Shown: positions 1 to 7,242, counted from the first letter of the stretch. The stretch is DNA of 64,000 nucleotides from Aliivibrio finisterrensis_A (GCF_004167675.1 NZ_SEZQ01000011.1); one strand, 5' to 3'. The notes: a model not told the origin generated them from the letters alone. Numbers and translations are program-made.

Positions 1-122
1 TGGCTTCCTTCAGACCCCACCGTTGGCCAGTGACGCCCTTGCCATTCAGATTGTCTTCCCCTTAGTCGGGGTGACTCTGCTTTCTTGCAAGCAGACGGGT
101 TTGCCAGCTTTGCTGGGCAAAC
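1..122 (-). mobile_element. 5' end (domain I) of a probable group II intron, runs off the window
   Basis: Read on the minus strand, the segment starts GTTTGCCCAGC and folds at once into a stem (99-108 with 112-122), followed by two more hairpins (77-82/89-94 and 58-61/68-71). It then carries a block resembling GGCAAGGG...CTGAAGGAAGC, which I recognise from domain I of bacterial group II introns. The presumed first intron base (122) directly follows the T-tract of the terminator of the upstream minus-strand gene, a site preference known for class C introns. The first bases are GTTTG rather than the usual GTGYG. The reverse transcriptase gene and domains V/VI would lie outside the window, so identity and class rest on motif memory only. 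Confidence 0.55.
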
Positions 123-126
123 AAAA

Positions 127-154
127 AAGGGACACTAATAATTAAGTGTCCCTT
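127..154 (-). terminator. Rho-independent terminator of the Sel1-repeat gene
   Basis: A perfect 10-bp stem (127-136 with 145-154) has an 8-nt AT loop and is followed on the minus strand by a T-tract (128-123). It lies just behind the stop of the Sel1-repeat gene. The putative group II intron begins where the T-tract ends. Confidence 0.85.
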
Positions 155-176
155 GTTGTATTGAAAAAGAAAGAAT

Positions 177-1355
177 TTAAAATTTCATATTACTGTCCAT
201 CATTGTTTGACTAAAATTAATACTCTCTTTTTTATCGTCTTCTCTTTCTGTTGATTGTGTCATTTCTTCTGATTGTGAGTCTGTTTTTTTCACATCACTT
301 TCTTGCGATACTTTTTCTGAGGTTGATCGGCCAACAACAAACTCATTACCATCTGGAAAATAACTCTCACGTTGATAAAGTTTATCCAGTGACTTGATAA
401 TGACGTGTTTTTTTACTTTACTTTTCGCCATTTTTTCAAGAAGTGGTTTTGCTATACTTTGTAGACCAATCACTGCATCAACACCCACTAGATGTCCGAC
501 ATGATCTCGTCGAGTAGCAGCCGCTTCAATACCATTTTTTGCAGCTAACCATAACCAGATATACGCAATAGAATTGCCTTTTTCATTGGTATCTGCTCCC
601 ATCTCACCCGCAAAATATTGTGCTTTAGCGTCTCCAGCTTCAGCTGCCACCTCTAACCAATACATGGCTTTTTTAGGATCAGCCTCCACACCTCTGCCTT
701 CGGCGTACTGTTTGCCGATACGAATTTGCGCCTCAATATTATCAAGCATTGCCGCTCGTAAATTCCATTCAGCAGCAAACTTGGCGTTTGGTTGAGGGTT
801 TGATTCTGCCACATACCAATCAGCAATAAATAATTGGGCAGGAATATGATCTAACTCTGCAGCTTCAGTAATGTAAGAAATACCTTTTTCTATATCTGCC
901 TCTACCCCATTCCCCTGTAGATACGCAATTCCTAGTACTAGTTTCTCTTCTGCCCCCCCTTCTTGAGCAGCAACAACTTTAGCCCAAAACTCTGATTTCT
1001 CGCGTAATTCGACATTATCACGACGACTATCACACAAGCGTATCACTGATCGCATTGCTATATTGTTATCTAATTTTGCAGCCATCTCATACCAGTGCAA
1101 AGCCTCTTCAAAATTGTTCATCTCAGCTTCTTTTGCTAAAAACAATTGTGTTGATATATGCCCTGTCTGCGCTTTATACACGCGCTCTTGCCGCTCTGCT
1201 GCTCGAGCCTCAGCTAAAGCTCTACGGTACGAACTTTCATCTCGTTCTTTTTGTTGTTGCTTTTTCCTTTGCTTACCATTCGCAAAAAAGAAATTAATAC
1301 ACACTAACACGAGCAAAATAACGAGCCCAACGACAGCGATTTGAATCCAATCCAT
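177..1355 (-). CDS. Membrane-anchored Sel1-repeat (TPR-like) protein
   Basis: 392 aa. An N-terminal transmembrane segment (about residues 5-26) is followed by a basic Lys/Gln-rich stretch and a coiled-coil-like Arg/Ala/Glu region. Three to four Sel1-type repeats follow, with the pattern LG..Y..G.GV..D..KA..W...AA (about residues 75-290). The last 90 residues are polar and probably disordered. Sel1 repeats are alpha-solenoids that scaffold protein contacts, and many bacterial members act in envelope or signalling complexes, but nothing here identifies a partner. The gene stands alone between the terminator at 127-154 and an upstream gap. The topology suggests a bitopic inner-membrane protein; whether the solenoid is cytoplasmic (basic flank after the TM) is inference. 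Confidence 0.75.
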   Translation of the reverse strand: MDWIQIAVVGLVILLVLVCINFFFANGKQRKKQQQKERDESSYRRALAEARAAERQERVYKAQTGHISTQLFLAKEAEMNNFEEALHWYEMAAKLDNNIAMRSVIRLCDSRRDNVELREKSEFWAKVVAAQEGGAEEKLVLGIAYLQGNGVEADIEKGISYITEAAELDHIPAQLFIADWYVAESNPQPNAKFAAEWNLRAAMLDNIEAQIRIGKQYAEGRGVEADPKKAMYWLEVAAEAGDAKAQYFAGEMGADTNEKGNSIAYIWLWLAAKNGIEAAATRRDHVGHLVGVDAVIGLQSIAKPLLEKMAKSKVKKHVIIKSLDKLYQRESYFPDGNEFVVGRSTSEKVSQESDVKKTDSQSEEMTQSTEREDDKKESINFSQTMMDSNMKF

Positions 1356-1537
1356 GCTACACCATTATTCTAAATTTTTGATACCATCACTTATTATCGG
1401 CCTTAATGACCAAAACATGAAAAAAAATCGTAATGTATATTCAAAAAATTCACCTAGGAAAGAAATAAGTTTATAAATTAATTTCATTTCACGTATTTTT
1501 TATTTGTATATTTTAAGAATGAAGATTACTATCCAGA

Positions 1538-1660
1538 TCTTGGGGAGTAGTCACAAGATTTAATACTTAATCTTGTTCAGATATCGTCATCCCGAAGCTT
1601 CGGCTTCCGGTATCTGTAAGTGGGCAAAGAATGCCAATCACTTTGACAAGACCAATAACC
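1538..1660 (+). promoter_or_regulatory. yybP-ykoY manganese riboswitch aptamer upstream of terC/alx
   Basis: The element has the hallmarks of the family: GGGGAGTAG at 1542-1550, CGTCA at 1585-1589, and the 3' GACAAGACC segment at about 1645-1653. The closing P1 helix can form between TTGG (1540-1543) and CCAA (1652-1655). Internal stems are 1553-1560/1569-1576 and 1578-1583/1611-1616. RNAs of this family bind Mn2+ and often precede TerC/Alx and MntP exporters, which matches the gene 86 nt downstream. It would switch on exporter synthesis at high Mn2+. Confidence 0.85.
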
Positions 1661-1683
1661 ATAACGTTAATTTTATTGTTTAT

Positions 1684-1727
1684 GGTGAAAGGTTTACTCA
1701 CTCATTTTTAGCGGGATTCCTTTCACC
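1684..1727 (+). promoter_or_regulatory. Expression-platform hairpin of the Mn2+ riboswitch
   Basis: A perfect 9-bp inverted repeat (GGTGAAAGG at 1684-1692, CCTTTCACC at 1719-1727) lies between the aptamer and the ribosome-binding site AAGGA (1736-1740). No T-run follows, so control is more likely at translation or processing than by termination. The role as platform is inferred from its position. Confidence 0.55.
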
Positions 1728-1745
1728 TACCTGTAAGGAATTATT

Positions 1746-2690
1746 ATGTCACCGTTAACTTGGGAACTTTTTGGTTTAGTTGTTCTCGCTTTATTTGCCC
1801 TTGATCTATTTCAAACAAGAAAAGAAGCACCTAGCTTAAAAAAAGCGCTTGTGTGGTCACTTTTCTGGTTTATTCTTGCTTTTATCTTCTGTGCGGCACT
1901 TTATGTTTACTGGCCGTTAATGGCTCCAAACAGTAGCTACTCACCAAAAGACGCAAGCATCGCTTTTATTACTGGTTACCTACTTGAGAAAATGCTTAGT
2001 GTCGATAACTTATTTGTCTTCGCATTAATCTTTAGTCAATTTGCCGTACCTGAATCAAGCCGACCTCGAATTTTATTATGGGGAATTATTGGGGCACTTG
2101 CTCTGCGTGCAGTAATGATCTTTGTTGGTGCTGGGTTACTCGCTCAATATCACTGGATCTTATACATCTTCGCGGTGTTCTTGATCATTACTGGTGTGAA
2201 ATTATGGTTTGCTAATACTGAAGAAAGCAGTGATTTCTCATCATCAAAATTGGTGAAGTTCGCAAAGAAATACATTCCATTTGATGACAAATACCACGGT
2301 CATAAACTACTTGCTAAAGTAAATGGTAAAACCATCGCAACCCCGTTAATGTTAGTTGTTATTGTTATTATGTTTACTGACATTATGTTTGCTTTAGACT
2401 CAATCCCTGCAATCTTTGCTATCACTCAAGAACCTTTCTTAGTGTTTGCTGCAAATGTATTTGCACTGCTAGGCTTGCGTTCTTTGTACTTTGTACTTCA
2501 AGGTATGTTAGACAAGTTCTGTTATTTACAACCAGCATTAGCATTCATCCTAAGTTTCATCGGTATTAAGATGTTCTTGATGGGTACTGCTTATGAAGTC
2601 CCTACCATCATTTCACTATTAACCATTGTCTGTATAATTACCTTAGCGATCCTTGGTTCAATGATGAAAAACCGATCTCAAAACGCTTAA
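1746..2690 (+). CDS. alx: TerC/Alx-family membrane protein, probable Mn2+ exporter
   Basis: 314 aa, close to the length of E. coli Alx (321 aa). Eight or nine hydrophobic helices are visible. The family signatures are present: an acidic LLEKMLSVDNLFVF stretch near residue 80 and FTDIMFALDSIPA near residue 212, whose Asp/Glu residues are thought to bind the metal. TerC-family proteins of this branch export Mn2+ from the cytoplasm or help metallate secreted enzymes. The ATG at 1746 follows an AAGGA box with good spacing. The upstream yybP-ykoY riboswitch supports manganese as the signal. The gene is monocistronic. The symbol alx is by homology and context; a general TerC label is the safe alternative. 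Confidence 0.85.
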   Translation: MSPLTWELFGLVVLALFALDLFQTRKEAPSLKKALVWSLFWFILAFIFCAALYVYWPLMAPNSSYSPKDASIAFITGYLLEKMLSVDNLFVFALIFSQFAVPESSRPRILLWGIIGALALRAVMIFVGAGLLAQYHWILYIFAVFLIITGVKLWFANTEESSDFSSSKLVKFAKKYIPFDDKYHGHKLLAKVNGKTIATPLMLVVIVIMFTDIMFALDSIPAIFAITQEPFLVFAANVFALLGLRSLYFVLQGMLDKFCYLQPALAFILSFIGIKMFLMGTAYEVPTIISLLTIVCIITLAILGSMMKNRSQNA

Positions 2691-2699
2691 TACCAAACT

Positions 2700-2740
2700 C
2701 AGCGGTAACCAAATATGGATACCGCTGATTCATTTATTAA
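2700..2740 (+). terminator. Possible terminator after terC/alx
   Basis: An 8-bp perfect stem (CAGCGGTA at 2700-2707 with TACCGCTG at 2720-2727) is followed by a T-rich but interrupted tract. It lies immediately behind the stop codon. Confidence 0.5.
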
Positions 2741-2853
2741 TTTTGCATTATTCTGTCTTATTCTTTACATATCGTTGAACTCAATTCATATTTAAACGTC
2801 TATTATTAATAGATACTTCTCATTGGATAAAATTTACAATATTAAAGGCATTC

Positions 2854-3351
2854 ATGAAAAAACTAATCCTCTCTACGTGCTTATTGTTACTTTCTACTTC
2901 TGGCTTTGCAGCGGAGTCATGCTCAAATAAAACTATTGTTGGCCAAATCGAAACCATTCACATAAAAGAATTAAACACCAATTATGAAGCTCGTATTGAT
3001 ACAGGAGCCGCAACCACCTCAATTCACGCCACTAATATCCAAATTATTGGCCAAGATGAAGAGAGTGAAAATATGCGTGATCACTTGGGCGATACGGTTA
3101 AATTTACAACTTACAACGAAGATGGTGAAGCAACTCAACATACCAGCCGTATCATTAAAGTAAGTAAAATACGTAATGCTCAAGGAGTAGAGCGTCGATA
3201 CGCTGTAAGAATGCATTTAGAATTTAACGGTAAAGATAAAAAAGTAGCCGTGAACCTACGTGATAGAAGCAAATTAGACTACAAACTTTTAATTGGTCGT
3301 AACTGGTTAGAGGGCGATTATTTAGTCGATGTGGAAAAAAATGCAGAATAA
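2854..3351 (+). CDS. Secreted retropepsin-like/RimB-type protein (PF05618, 'ATP-dependent zinc protease' family)
   Basis: 165 aa with a clear signal peptide (residues 1-20, cleavage after SGFAA). The mature part contains a DTGA motif near residue 50 within YEARIDTGAATTSIHA, and a second conserved stretch near the end, LIGRNWLEGDYLVDV. This is the architecture of the PF05618 family, now regarded as retropepsin-like aspartic proteases despite the old name. The predicted location is the periplasm. Substrate unknown. It stands alone between terC and the tRNA cluster; family members are often found beside rimK or inactive-transglutaminase genes, which are absent here. Confidence 0.75.
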   Translation: MKKLILSTCLLLLSTSGFAAESCSNKTIVGQIETIHIKELNTNYEARIDTGAATTSIHATNIQIIGQDEESENMRDHLGDTVKFTTYNEDGEATQHTSRIIKVSKIRNAQGVERRYAVRMHLEFNGKDKKVAVNLRDRSKLDYKLLIGRNWLEGDYLVDVEKNAE

Positions 3352-3433
3352 CGTTTATTTTTTATACGGTTAAGTAGTTTTCTTCAAAAAGTGCTTTACA
3401 TAAAAATCAAAGCTGACTATTATTCATCGCACT

Positions 3434-3524
3434 GGAGGGATGGCTGAGTGGTCGAAAGCACCGGTCTTGAAAACCGGCAACCGTTAATAGCGGTTCTAGG
3501 GTTCAAATCCCTATCCCTCCACCA
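3434..3524 (+). tRNA. tRNA-Ser(TGA)
   Basis: The cloverleaf is complete: acceptor stem GGAGGGA (3434-3440) with TCCCTCC (3514-3520), anticodon loop CTTGAAA with TGA at 3468-3470, the long variable arm typical of tRNA-Ser, and an encoded CCA at 3522-3524. It reads UCA codons. Confidence 0.97.
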
Positions 3525-3562
3525 CTTTTGAAAATTCAGATAGAGTCTGGGTTTTACAAATT

Positions 3563-3639
3563 GGAGCGGTAGTTCAGTTGGTTAGAATACCGGCCTGTCA
3601 CGCCGGGGGTCGCGGGTTCGAGTCCCGTCCGCTCCGCCA
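3563..3639 (+). tRNA. tRNA-Asp(GTC)
   Basis: 77 nt including the encoded CCA. Acceptor stem GGAGCGG pairs with CCGCTCC. The anticodon loop is CTGTCAC with GTC at 3597-3599, and D and T arms are intact. It is the intact first member of a tandem array whose later members are degenerate. Confidence 0.97.
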
Positions 3640-3648
3640 ACACAACGA

Positions 3649-3677
3649 AGGCATTGTCGAAAGACGATGCCTTTTTT
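3649..3677 (+). terminator. Terminator of the tRNA-Ser/tRNA-Asp unit
   Basis: A 10-bp stem with one G-T pair (3649-3658 with 3663-3672) has a GAAA loop and is followed by six Ts. Confidence 0.9.
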
Positions 3678-3741
3678 GTATCTGTCGAATACAGAAATAA
3701 CCACTTTTAAAAATTCAGATAGCGTCTGGATTTTACACATT

Positions 3742-3850
3742 GAAGCGGTAGTTCAGTTGGTTAGACTTTCTATTGGAGAGCTTAGCGGCCTGACACGCCG
3801 GGGGACGTGCTGCTCTCAAGGTGAGATAGAAAGTCCCATCGGCTCCGCCA
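3742..3850 (+). pseudogene. Degenerate tRNA-Asp copy with an internal long hairpin (copy 2)
   Basis: The 5' 24 nt and the 3' acceptor/CCA end match the neighbouring tRNA-Asp. The centre is replaced by a segment that forms a 10-bp stem GACTTTCTAT/ATAGAAAGTC, then GAGAGC/GCTCTC, and then an anticodon-like stem-loop CGGC-CTGACAC-GCCG. The anticodon position reads GAC instead of GTC. The acceptor stem no longer pairs fully (GAAGCGG against TCGGCTCC). It cannot be an ordinary tRNA, but the hairpin is well formed and a terminator follows, so a stable transcript is possible. Confidence 0.8.
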
Positions 3851-3860
3851 ACACAACAAA

Positions 3861-3888
3861 GCCTTGTCAGAAATGACGAGGTTTTTTT
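3861..3888 (+). terminator. Terminator of degenerate tRNA copy 2
   Basis: CCTTGTCA (3862-3869) pairs with TGACGAGG (3874-3881) across a GAAA loop, followed by seven Ts. It is a diverged copy of the terminator at 3649-3677. Confidence 0.85.
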
Positions 3889-3952
3889 GTATCTGTCGAA
3901 TACAGAAATAACCACTTTTAAAAATTCAGATAACGTCTGGATTTTACACATT

Positions 3953-4061
3953 GAAGCGGTAGTTCAGTTGGTTAGACTTTCTATTGGAGAGCTTAGCGGC
4001 CTGACACGCCGGGGGACGTGCTGCTCTCAAGGTGAGATAGAAAGTCCCGTCCGCTCCGCCA
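3953..4061 (+). pseudogene. Degenerate tRNA-Asp copy with an internal long hairpin (copy 3)
   Basis: The same organisation as the copy at 3742, with the identical hairpin insert and GAC in the anticodon position. Here the acceptor end CCGCTCC is intact and only position 2 of the 5' strand is mismatched (GAAGCGG). The hairpin arms have been kept without a single change between copies, either because the duplication is recent or because the fold is under selection. Confidence 0.8.
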
Positions 4062-4069
4062 ACACAACG

Positions 4070-4099
4070 AAGCCTTGTCAGAAATGACGAGGTTTTTTT
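4070..4099 (+). terminator. Terminator of degenerate tRNA copy 3
   Basis: The same stem as at 3861-3888 (CCTTGTCA/TGACGAGG with GAAA loop), followed by seven Ts. Confidence 0.85.
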
Positions 4100-4230
4100 G
4101 TATCTGTCGAATACAGAAATCACCACTTTTAAAAATTCAGGTAGCGTCTGGCTTTTACAAATTGAAGCGGTAGTTCACATCACTACCATTAGTTATTTCT
4201 GTAAGCCATCCGTAGATAAGCCTTTTAGAA

Positions 4231-4344
4231 TCAAACAATCTCATTAATTTCTTCTAAATTATTAATACTACAAGCATCACACTTTAATTTATGCTTTTGG
4301 GTTTCTTTATACTTAACAAAGGTATAGCATGGATGCTTGGACAT
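4231..4344 (-). CDS. Possible 37-aa small protein with a CxxC motif
   Basis: An ATG at 4344 on the minus strand opens 37 codons ending at TGA 4233-4231. The product is Lys-rich with Cys at 6, 22 and 25 (KLKCDAC). No convincing Shine-Dalgarno sequence precedes it. It sits at the point where the tRNA-Asp array breaks off, so it may be the tail of a lost gene rather than a working one. I do not recognise a family. Confidence 0.25.
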   Translation of the reverse strand: MSKHPCYTFVKYKETQKHKLKCDACSINNLEEINEIV

Positions 4345-4361
4345 ATAAGCTAGGATAGGCA

Positions 4362-5594
4362 ATGAAACCAATACATATCGACTCCACCTATGGTGTTGTT
4401 ATTCATCGTAATTTCTCACCCCTTTATGCTGATGAAAAATACGCACAAATGTTTGGTTTTGAATCCATTGATGATGTAATGAATTTGAACTCTTTATTTG
4501 ACATCATCGACCCAAAATTTCATTGCGCTGCCCAACAAGCCTACAATGATGTAATGTCAGGTAAAGAACTGCCTAAAGTTCGTTCCTACGTAAATCAAAA
4601 TGTGCGTGGCGAAATATTCTCAGTACTTACTGTGGATCACGTAATTGAATGGGAAGGTCAACCCGCTCTTCAAATTACGGTTATTGATATGTCAATGATC
4701 GACCAAGCGAATGAACAAATCCTAGAGCAAGAACAAAAATATAAAGATCTTATTTGGCATTCATTACAAGGAATTCTTGTTCATAGAAACTTCAGGCCAT
4801 TAATGATCAACCCTTCTTTTGTTGAAATAATCAGAGCAAAATCCGTAGCTGAAGTCATGGCTCTAGATAATTTCATGTGTATTATCCCTGAGCGTAACCA
4901 TGATAATGCTAAAAATCGCTACCAAGAACTTATCAGCGGAAAAGTTAAATCAACAAATTCGATTGTTGAAAATATCGCATTTGATGGCGAGATACGCTAC
5001 TTTCATTTATTTGAAAGTGTCATCAATTGGGACGGAGAACCCGCCGTTCAAAGCTCCATGATTGATATAACAGAAAAATATAATTTAGAAAGACAAATTA
5101 AATATCAAGCATCACATGATGATTTAACAGGATTGTTAAACCGCAGAGCTATTTCCGAAAAAATAACACTGAAAACGCTAGGTATATCTTGCCCTTCAGA
5201 AACATGTCTATTAATTGATATAGATAACTTTAAACTTATCAATGATCAATTTGGTCACTACGCTGGAGATGAAGTGATTAAGCGATTTTCTCAACTATGC
5301 AAAGGCATTGTCGGTGATTCAGGGTTAGTTGGTCGATGGGGCGGTGAGGAATTTATTGTATTCCTACCACAAAAAGATAAAGAACAAGCCTATACCCTTG
5401 CAAAACGTATCCTTCAAGAGTGTGAACAAGAATACTATGAGTTCTCCGGAAATAAGCATACCGTAACGGTAAGTATTGGAATCAGTACTTGTTCACCTAA
5501 AAATTGTCATATTGAAGCTCTAATCCAAGAGGCAGATAACAACATGTATCAGGCAAAACAACAGGGTAAAAACCAAATTGTTATGCCTGAATAG
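4362..5594 (+). CDS. PAS-PAS-GGDEF diguanylate cyclase
   Basis: 410 aa, soluble, with no signal peptide or TM segment. Two PAS-like sensor domains lie at about residues 1-118 and 125-240; each contains the 'VHRNF.PL' type start and ends in an E.....Q..MIDI strand. The GGDEF domain covers about 245-408, with an intact active-site GGEEF near residue 327 and the substrate-side ND.FGH..GD motif. The inhibitory RxxD site expected five residues before GGEEF is missing (GDSG there), so product inhibition by c-di-GMP is probably absent. The enzyme would make c-di-GMP from two GTP in response to a ligand or redox cue sensed by the PAS domains. A purine-rich stretch precedes ATG 4362. Confidence 0.88.
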   Translation: MKPIHIDSTYGVVIHRNFSPLYADEKYAQMFGFESIDDVMNLNSLFDIIDPKFHCAAQQAYNDVMSGKELPKVRSYVNQNVRGEIFSVLTVDHVIEWEGQPALQITVIDMSMIDQANEQILEQEQKYKDLIWHSLQGILVHRNFRPLMINPSFVEIIRAKSVAEVMALDNFMCIIPERNHDNAKNRYQELISGKVKSTNSIVENIAFDGEIRYFHLFESVINWDGEPAVQSSMIDITEKYNLERQIKYQASHDDLTGLLNRRAISEKITLKTLGISCPSETCLLIDIDNFKLINDQFGHYAGDEVIKRFSQLCKGIVGDSGLVGRWGGEEFIVFLPQKDKEQAYTLAKRILQECEQEYYEFSGNKHTVTVSIGISTCSPKNCHIEALIQEADNNMYQAKQQGKNQIVMPE

Positions 5595-5604
5595 ATCATA
5601 TAGA

Positions 5605-5841
5605 TTAATAAAACTCGATAGCAATACCCAATTCCTGAGCAAGTATCTCTAATTGCTCAGCATTATCGAGTTTAATTGACCACTTCATACCGCTTCCTAC
5701 GGCACTTATTACATTAACCCCACCAATTAAAGTCAGTGCGTCTGTTTCAGCCTGCATGGTTACTCTTGAGGTGTTATTAAGCCTCACTACCATCTCGTGT
5801 GGGTTTACAACTATATCGCCTTCGGAAAACGTAACTTTCAT
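5605..5841 (-). CDS. Small conserved vibrio protein, DUF3389-like
   Basis: 78 aa, no signal peptide, predicted alternating beta strands and a C-terminal helix. It resembles the DUF3389 family of short vibrio proteins, as far as I can recall it; no function is known. It is convergent with the GGDEF gene (10 nt between stops), so there is little room for a separate terminator. The start at 5841 follows a GGAAGT stretch (minus strand) that can act as ribosome-binding site. Confidence 0.55.
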   Translation of the reverse strand: MKVTFSEGDIVVNPHEMVVRLNNTSRVTMQAETDALTLIGGVNVISAVGSGMKWSIKLDNAEQLEILAQELGIAIEFY

Positions 5842-6009
5842 TCCCTACTTCCTAATTTTAGAATGCCTACAACCTTAAATTATACTCTTTTTCTCTGATA
5901 GAAAGCGCCTTTTTACATCATACTAGTTACCTCATATTTTTTGCTCATCACATTTGTTACATATTCATCGCGGCCTTTTCTTGACTAAAATATCGGCACA
6001 AACTAATCT

Positions 6010-6027
6010 AGCGCACAACTGTACGCT
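6010..6027 (+). promoter_or_regulatory. FabR-like operator upstream of the desaturase gene
   Basis: The 18-bp palindrome AGCGCACAACTGTACGCT closely resembles the FabR boxes of enterobacterial fabA and fabB (core GCGTACA-N-GTACGCT). It lies 18 nt before the desaturase start codon. FabR represses unsaturated fatty acid synthesis when unsaturated acyl chains are abundant. The assignment is by motif recognition. Confidence 0.7.
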
Positions 6028-6044
6028 TAAATGGGATATTTATT

Positions 6045-7172
6045 ATGCATCAAGGATCAAAACCACCTATTATTTGGTTAAATGTATTTATATTTACATC
6101 AAGTTTATTACTCGCTTTAGTCGCGACTCCTCTTTATGCCTATTACAATGGTCTAGGCAGTGAACATTGGATCTGGCTATTAGTCGCTTTCAGTTTTTGT
6201 AACCTATCAATCACAGCAGGTTACCACCGTTTATGGTCGCATAAAGCCTACAATGCTCATCCAGCCCTTCGTTTTATTTTTGCTTTAGGTGGTGCGTTTG
6301 CACTACAAAATAGTGCACTGCATTGGTCTTCCGACCATCGTGTTCATCATCGCCATGTGGATAATAACGACAAAGATCCTTATTCAGCCAAACGTGGTTT
6401 TTGGTTCTCTCATATAGGCTGGATGCTACGTCACTACCAACCTGCTACTTATAATGATTATGCAAACTGCCGTGATCTACAAAAAGACAATATCGTGATG
6501 TGGCAACATAATCATTACGTGCCACTTGCTCTACTAATGAATATAGGAGTTCCTGTATTACTTGGCGTGATTTACGGAGACATTATCGGCATGCTGCTTG
6601 TAGTTGGTGCTGTGCGCTTGGTATTGAGCCACCACACCACTTTCTTTATCAACTCACTTGCTCATATCTGGGGTTCTCAGCCTTATACTGAAAAAAACAC
6701 CGCGCGTGATAATGGCATTTTAGCTGTACTTACATTTGGTGAGGGGTACCATAACTATCATCATATTTTTGAGAACGATTACCGCAATGGTATTTACTGG
6801 TGGCAATATGATCCGACAAAGTGGTTCATCAAAAGCTGTTCATGGTTCGGCTTAACAGACAAACTTCGAGTAAGTCCGCAAGCAAGAATAGAGAAAGCTA
6901 AAGCCCTTATGTTACGTAAGAAAGCGGAAGATAAAATTGCATCTCTCCATAATTATCATGTCGTTAAAGAACATTTAGAAGCAGAGTATGATGCGCTGAT
7001 TGAACGTATGTCTGAGTATTATGATTCTAAAAAGAAACTGCTTGAAAACAAAAAGAATGCACTATCAAAACAATATGAATTAGCATTACTTCGTGTGCAG
7101 CATAAGCAGATCAAACTGCAATTTGAGCAGCAGAAAAAAGCTTGGAACTCTTTGATCCTACAATATGTTTAA
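6045..7172 (+). CDS. Membrane fatty acid (acyl-CoA delta-9 type) desaturase with C-terminal coiled coil
   Basis: 375 aa. All three histidine boxes of membrane desaturases are visible: HRLWSH at 61-66, HRVHH at 98-102 and HNYHH near 235. They lie between paired hydrophobic segments (about 9-34, 42-58 and 155-190). The domain ends near residue 285. A further 90 residues, rich in Lys, Glu, Leu and Gln, form a likely coiled coil that most bacterial desaturases of this class lack. The enzyme would introduce a cis double bond into acyl chains using O2 and a di-iron centre, at the inner membrane. The FabR-like site just upstream fits control by membrane lipid state. The ATG at 6045 is preferred because it directly precedes the conserved N-terminus. 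Confidence 0.88.
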   Translation: MHQGSKPPIIWLNVFIFTSSLLLALVATPLYAYYNGLGSEHWIWLLVAFSFCNLSITAGYHRLWSHKAYNAHPALRFIFALGGAFALQNSALHWSSDHRVHHRHVDNNDKDPYSAKRGFWFSHIGWMLRHYQPATYNDYANCRDLQKDNIVMWQHNHYVPLALLMNIGVPVLLGVIYGDIIGMLLVVGAVRLVLSHHTTFFINSLAHIWGSQPYTEKNTARDNGILAVLTFGEGYHNYHHIFENDYRNGIYWWQYDPTKWFIKSCSWFGLTDKLRVSPQARIEKAKALMLRKKAEDKIASLHNYHVVKEHLEAEYDALIERMSEYYDSKKKLLENKKNALSKQYELALLRVQHKQIKLQFEQQKKAWNSLILQYV

Positions 7173-7188
7173 TCTTATTTAGACGTAA

Positions 7189-7223
7189 AAAGGACAGCTT
7201 ATAATTGGCTGTCCTTTATTTTA
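7189..7223. terminator. Bidirectional terminator between desaturase and trypsin-like protease genes
   Basis: AAAGGACAGC (7189-7198) pairs perfectly with GCTGTCCTTT (7208-7217). T-rich tracts follow on both strands, serving both convergent genes. Confidence 0.85.
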
Positions 7224-7242
7224 TTGATATGAATATAAAAGA

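Larger units (their letters stand above)
3521..4178 (+). repeat. Tandem array of four tRNA-Asp units (one intact, two degenerate, one truncated)
   Basis: The leader 'CCACTTTT(G/A)AAAATTCAG' plus a TCTGG-TTTTACA segment occurs four times, beginning near 3522, 3701, 3912 and 4123. Each occurrence is followed by a tRNA-Asp start. Units 2 and 3 have a period of 211 nt, are nearly identical, and include their own terminators. Unit 4 stops after about 17 nt of tRNA-like sequence (to about 4174), where unrelated sequence begins. The array clearly arose by tandem duplication of a tRNA-Asp transcription unit. Confidence 0.9.

Noticed and set aside
1573..1758. A 61-codon plus-strand open frame upstream of terC
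   Set aside because: It runs through the riboswitch aptamer and platform hairpin, lacks a ribosome-binding site and overlaps the terC start.
3667..4126. Several similar 60-72 codon frames on both strands
   Set aside because: They are readings of the duplicated pseudo-tRNA units and terminators; the similarity comes from DNA repetition, not from a protein family.
3521..4178. Repeated units considered as a CRISPR array
   Set aside because: The units are about 211 nt long, contain tRNA-Asp sequence and terminators, and have no short repeat/spacer pattern; no cas genes are present.
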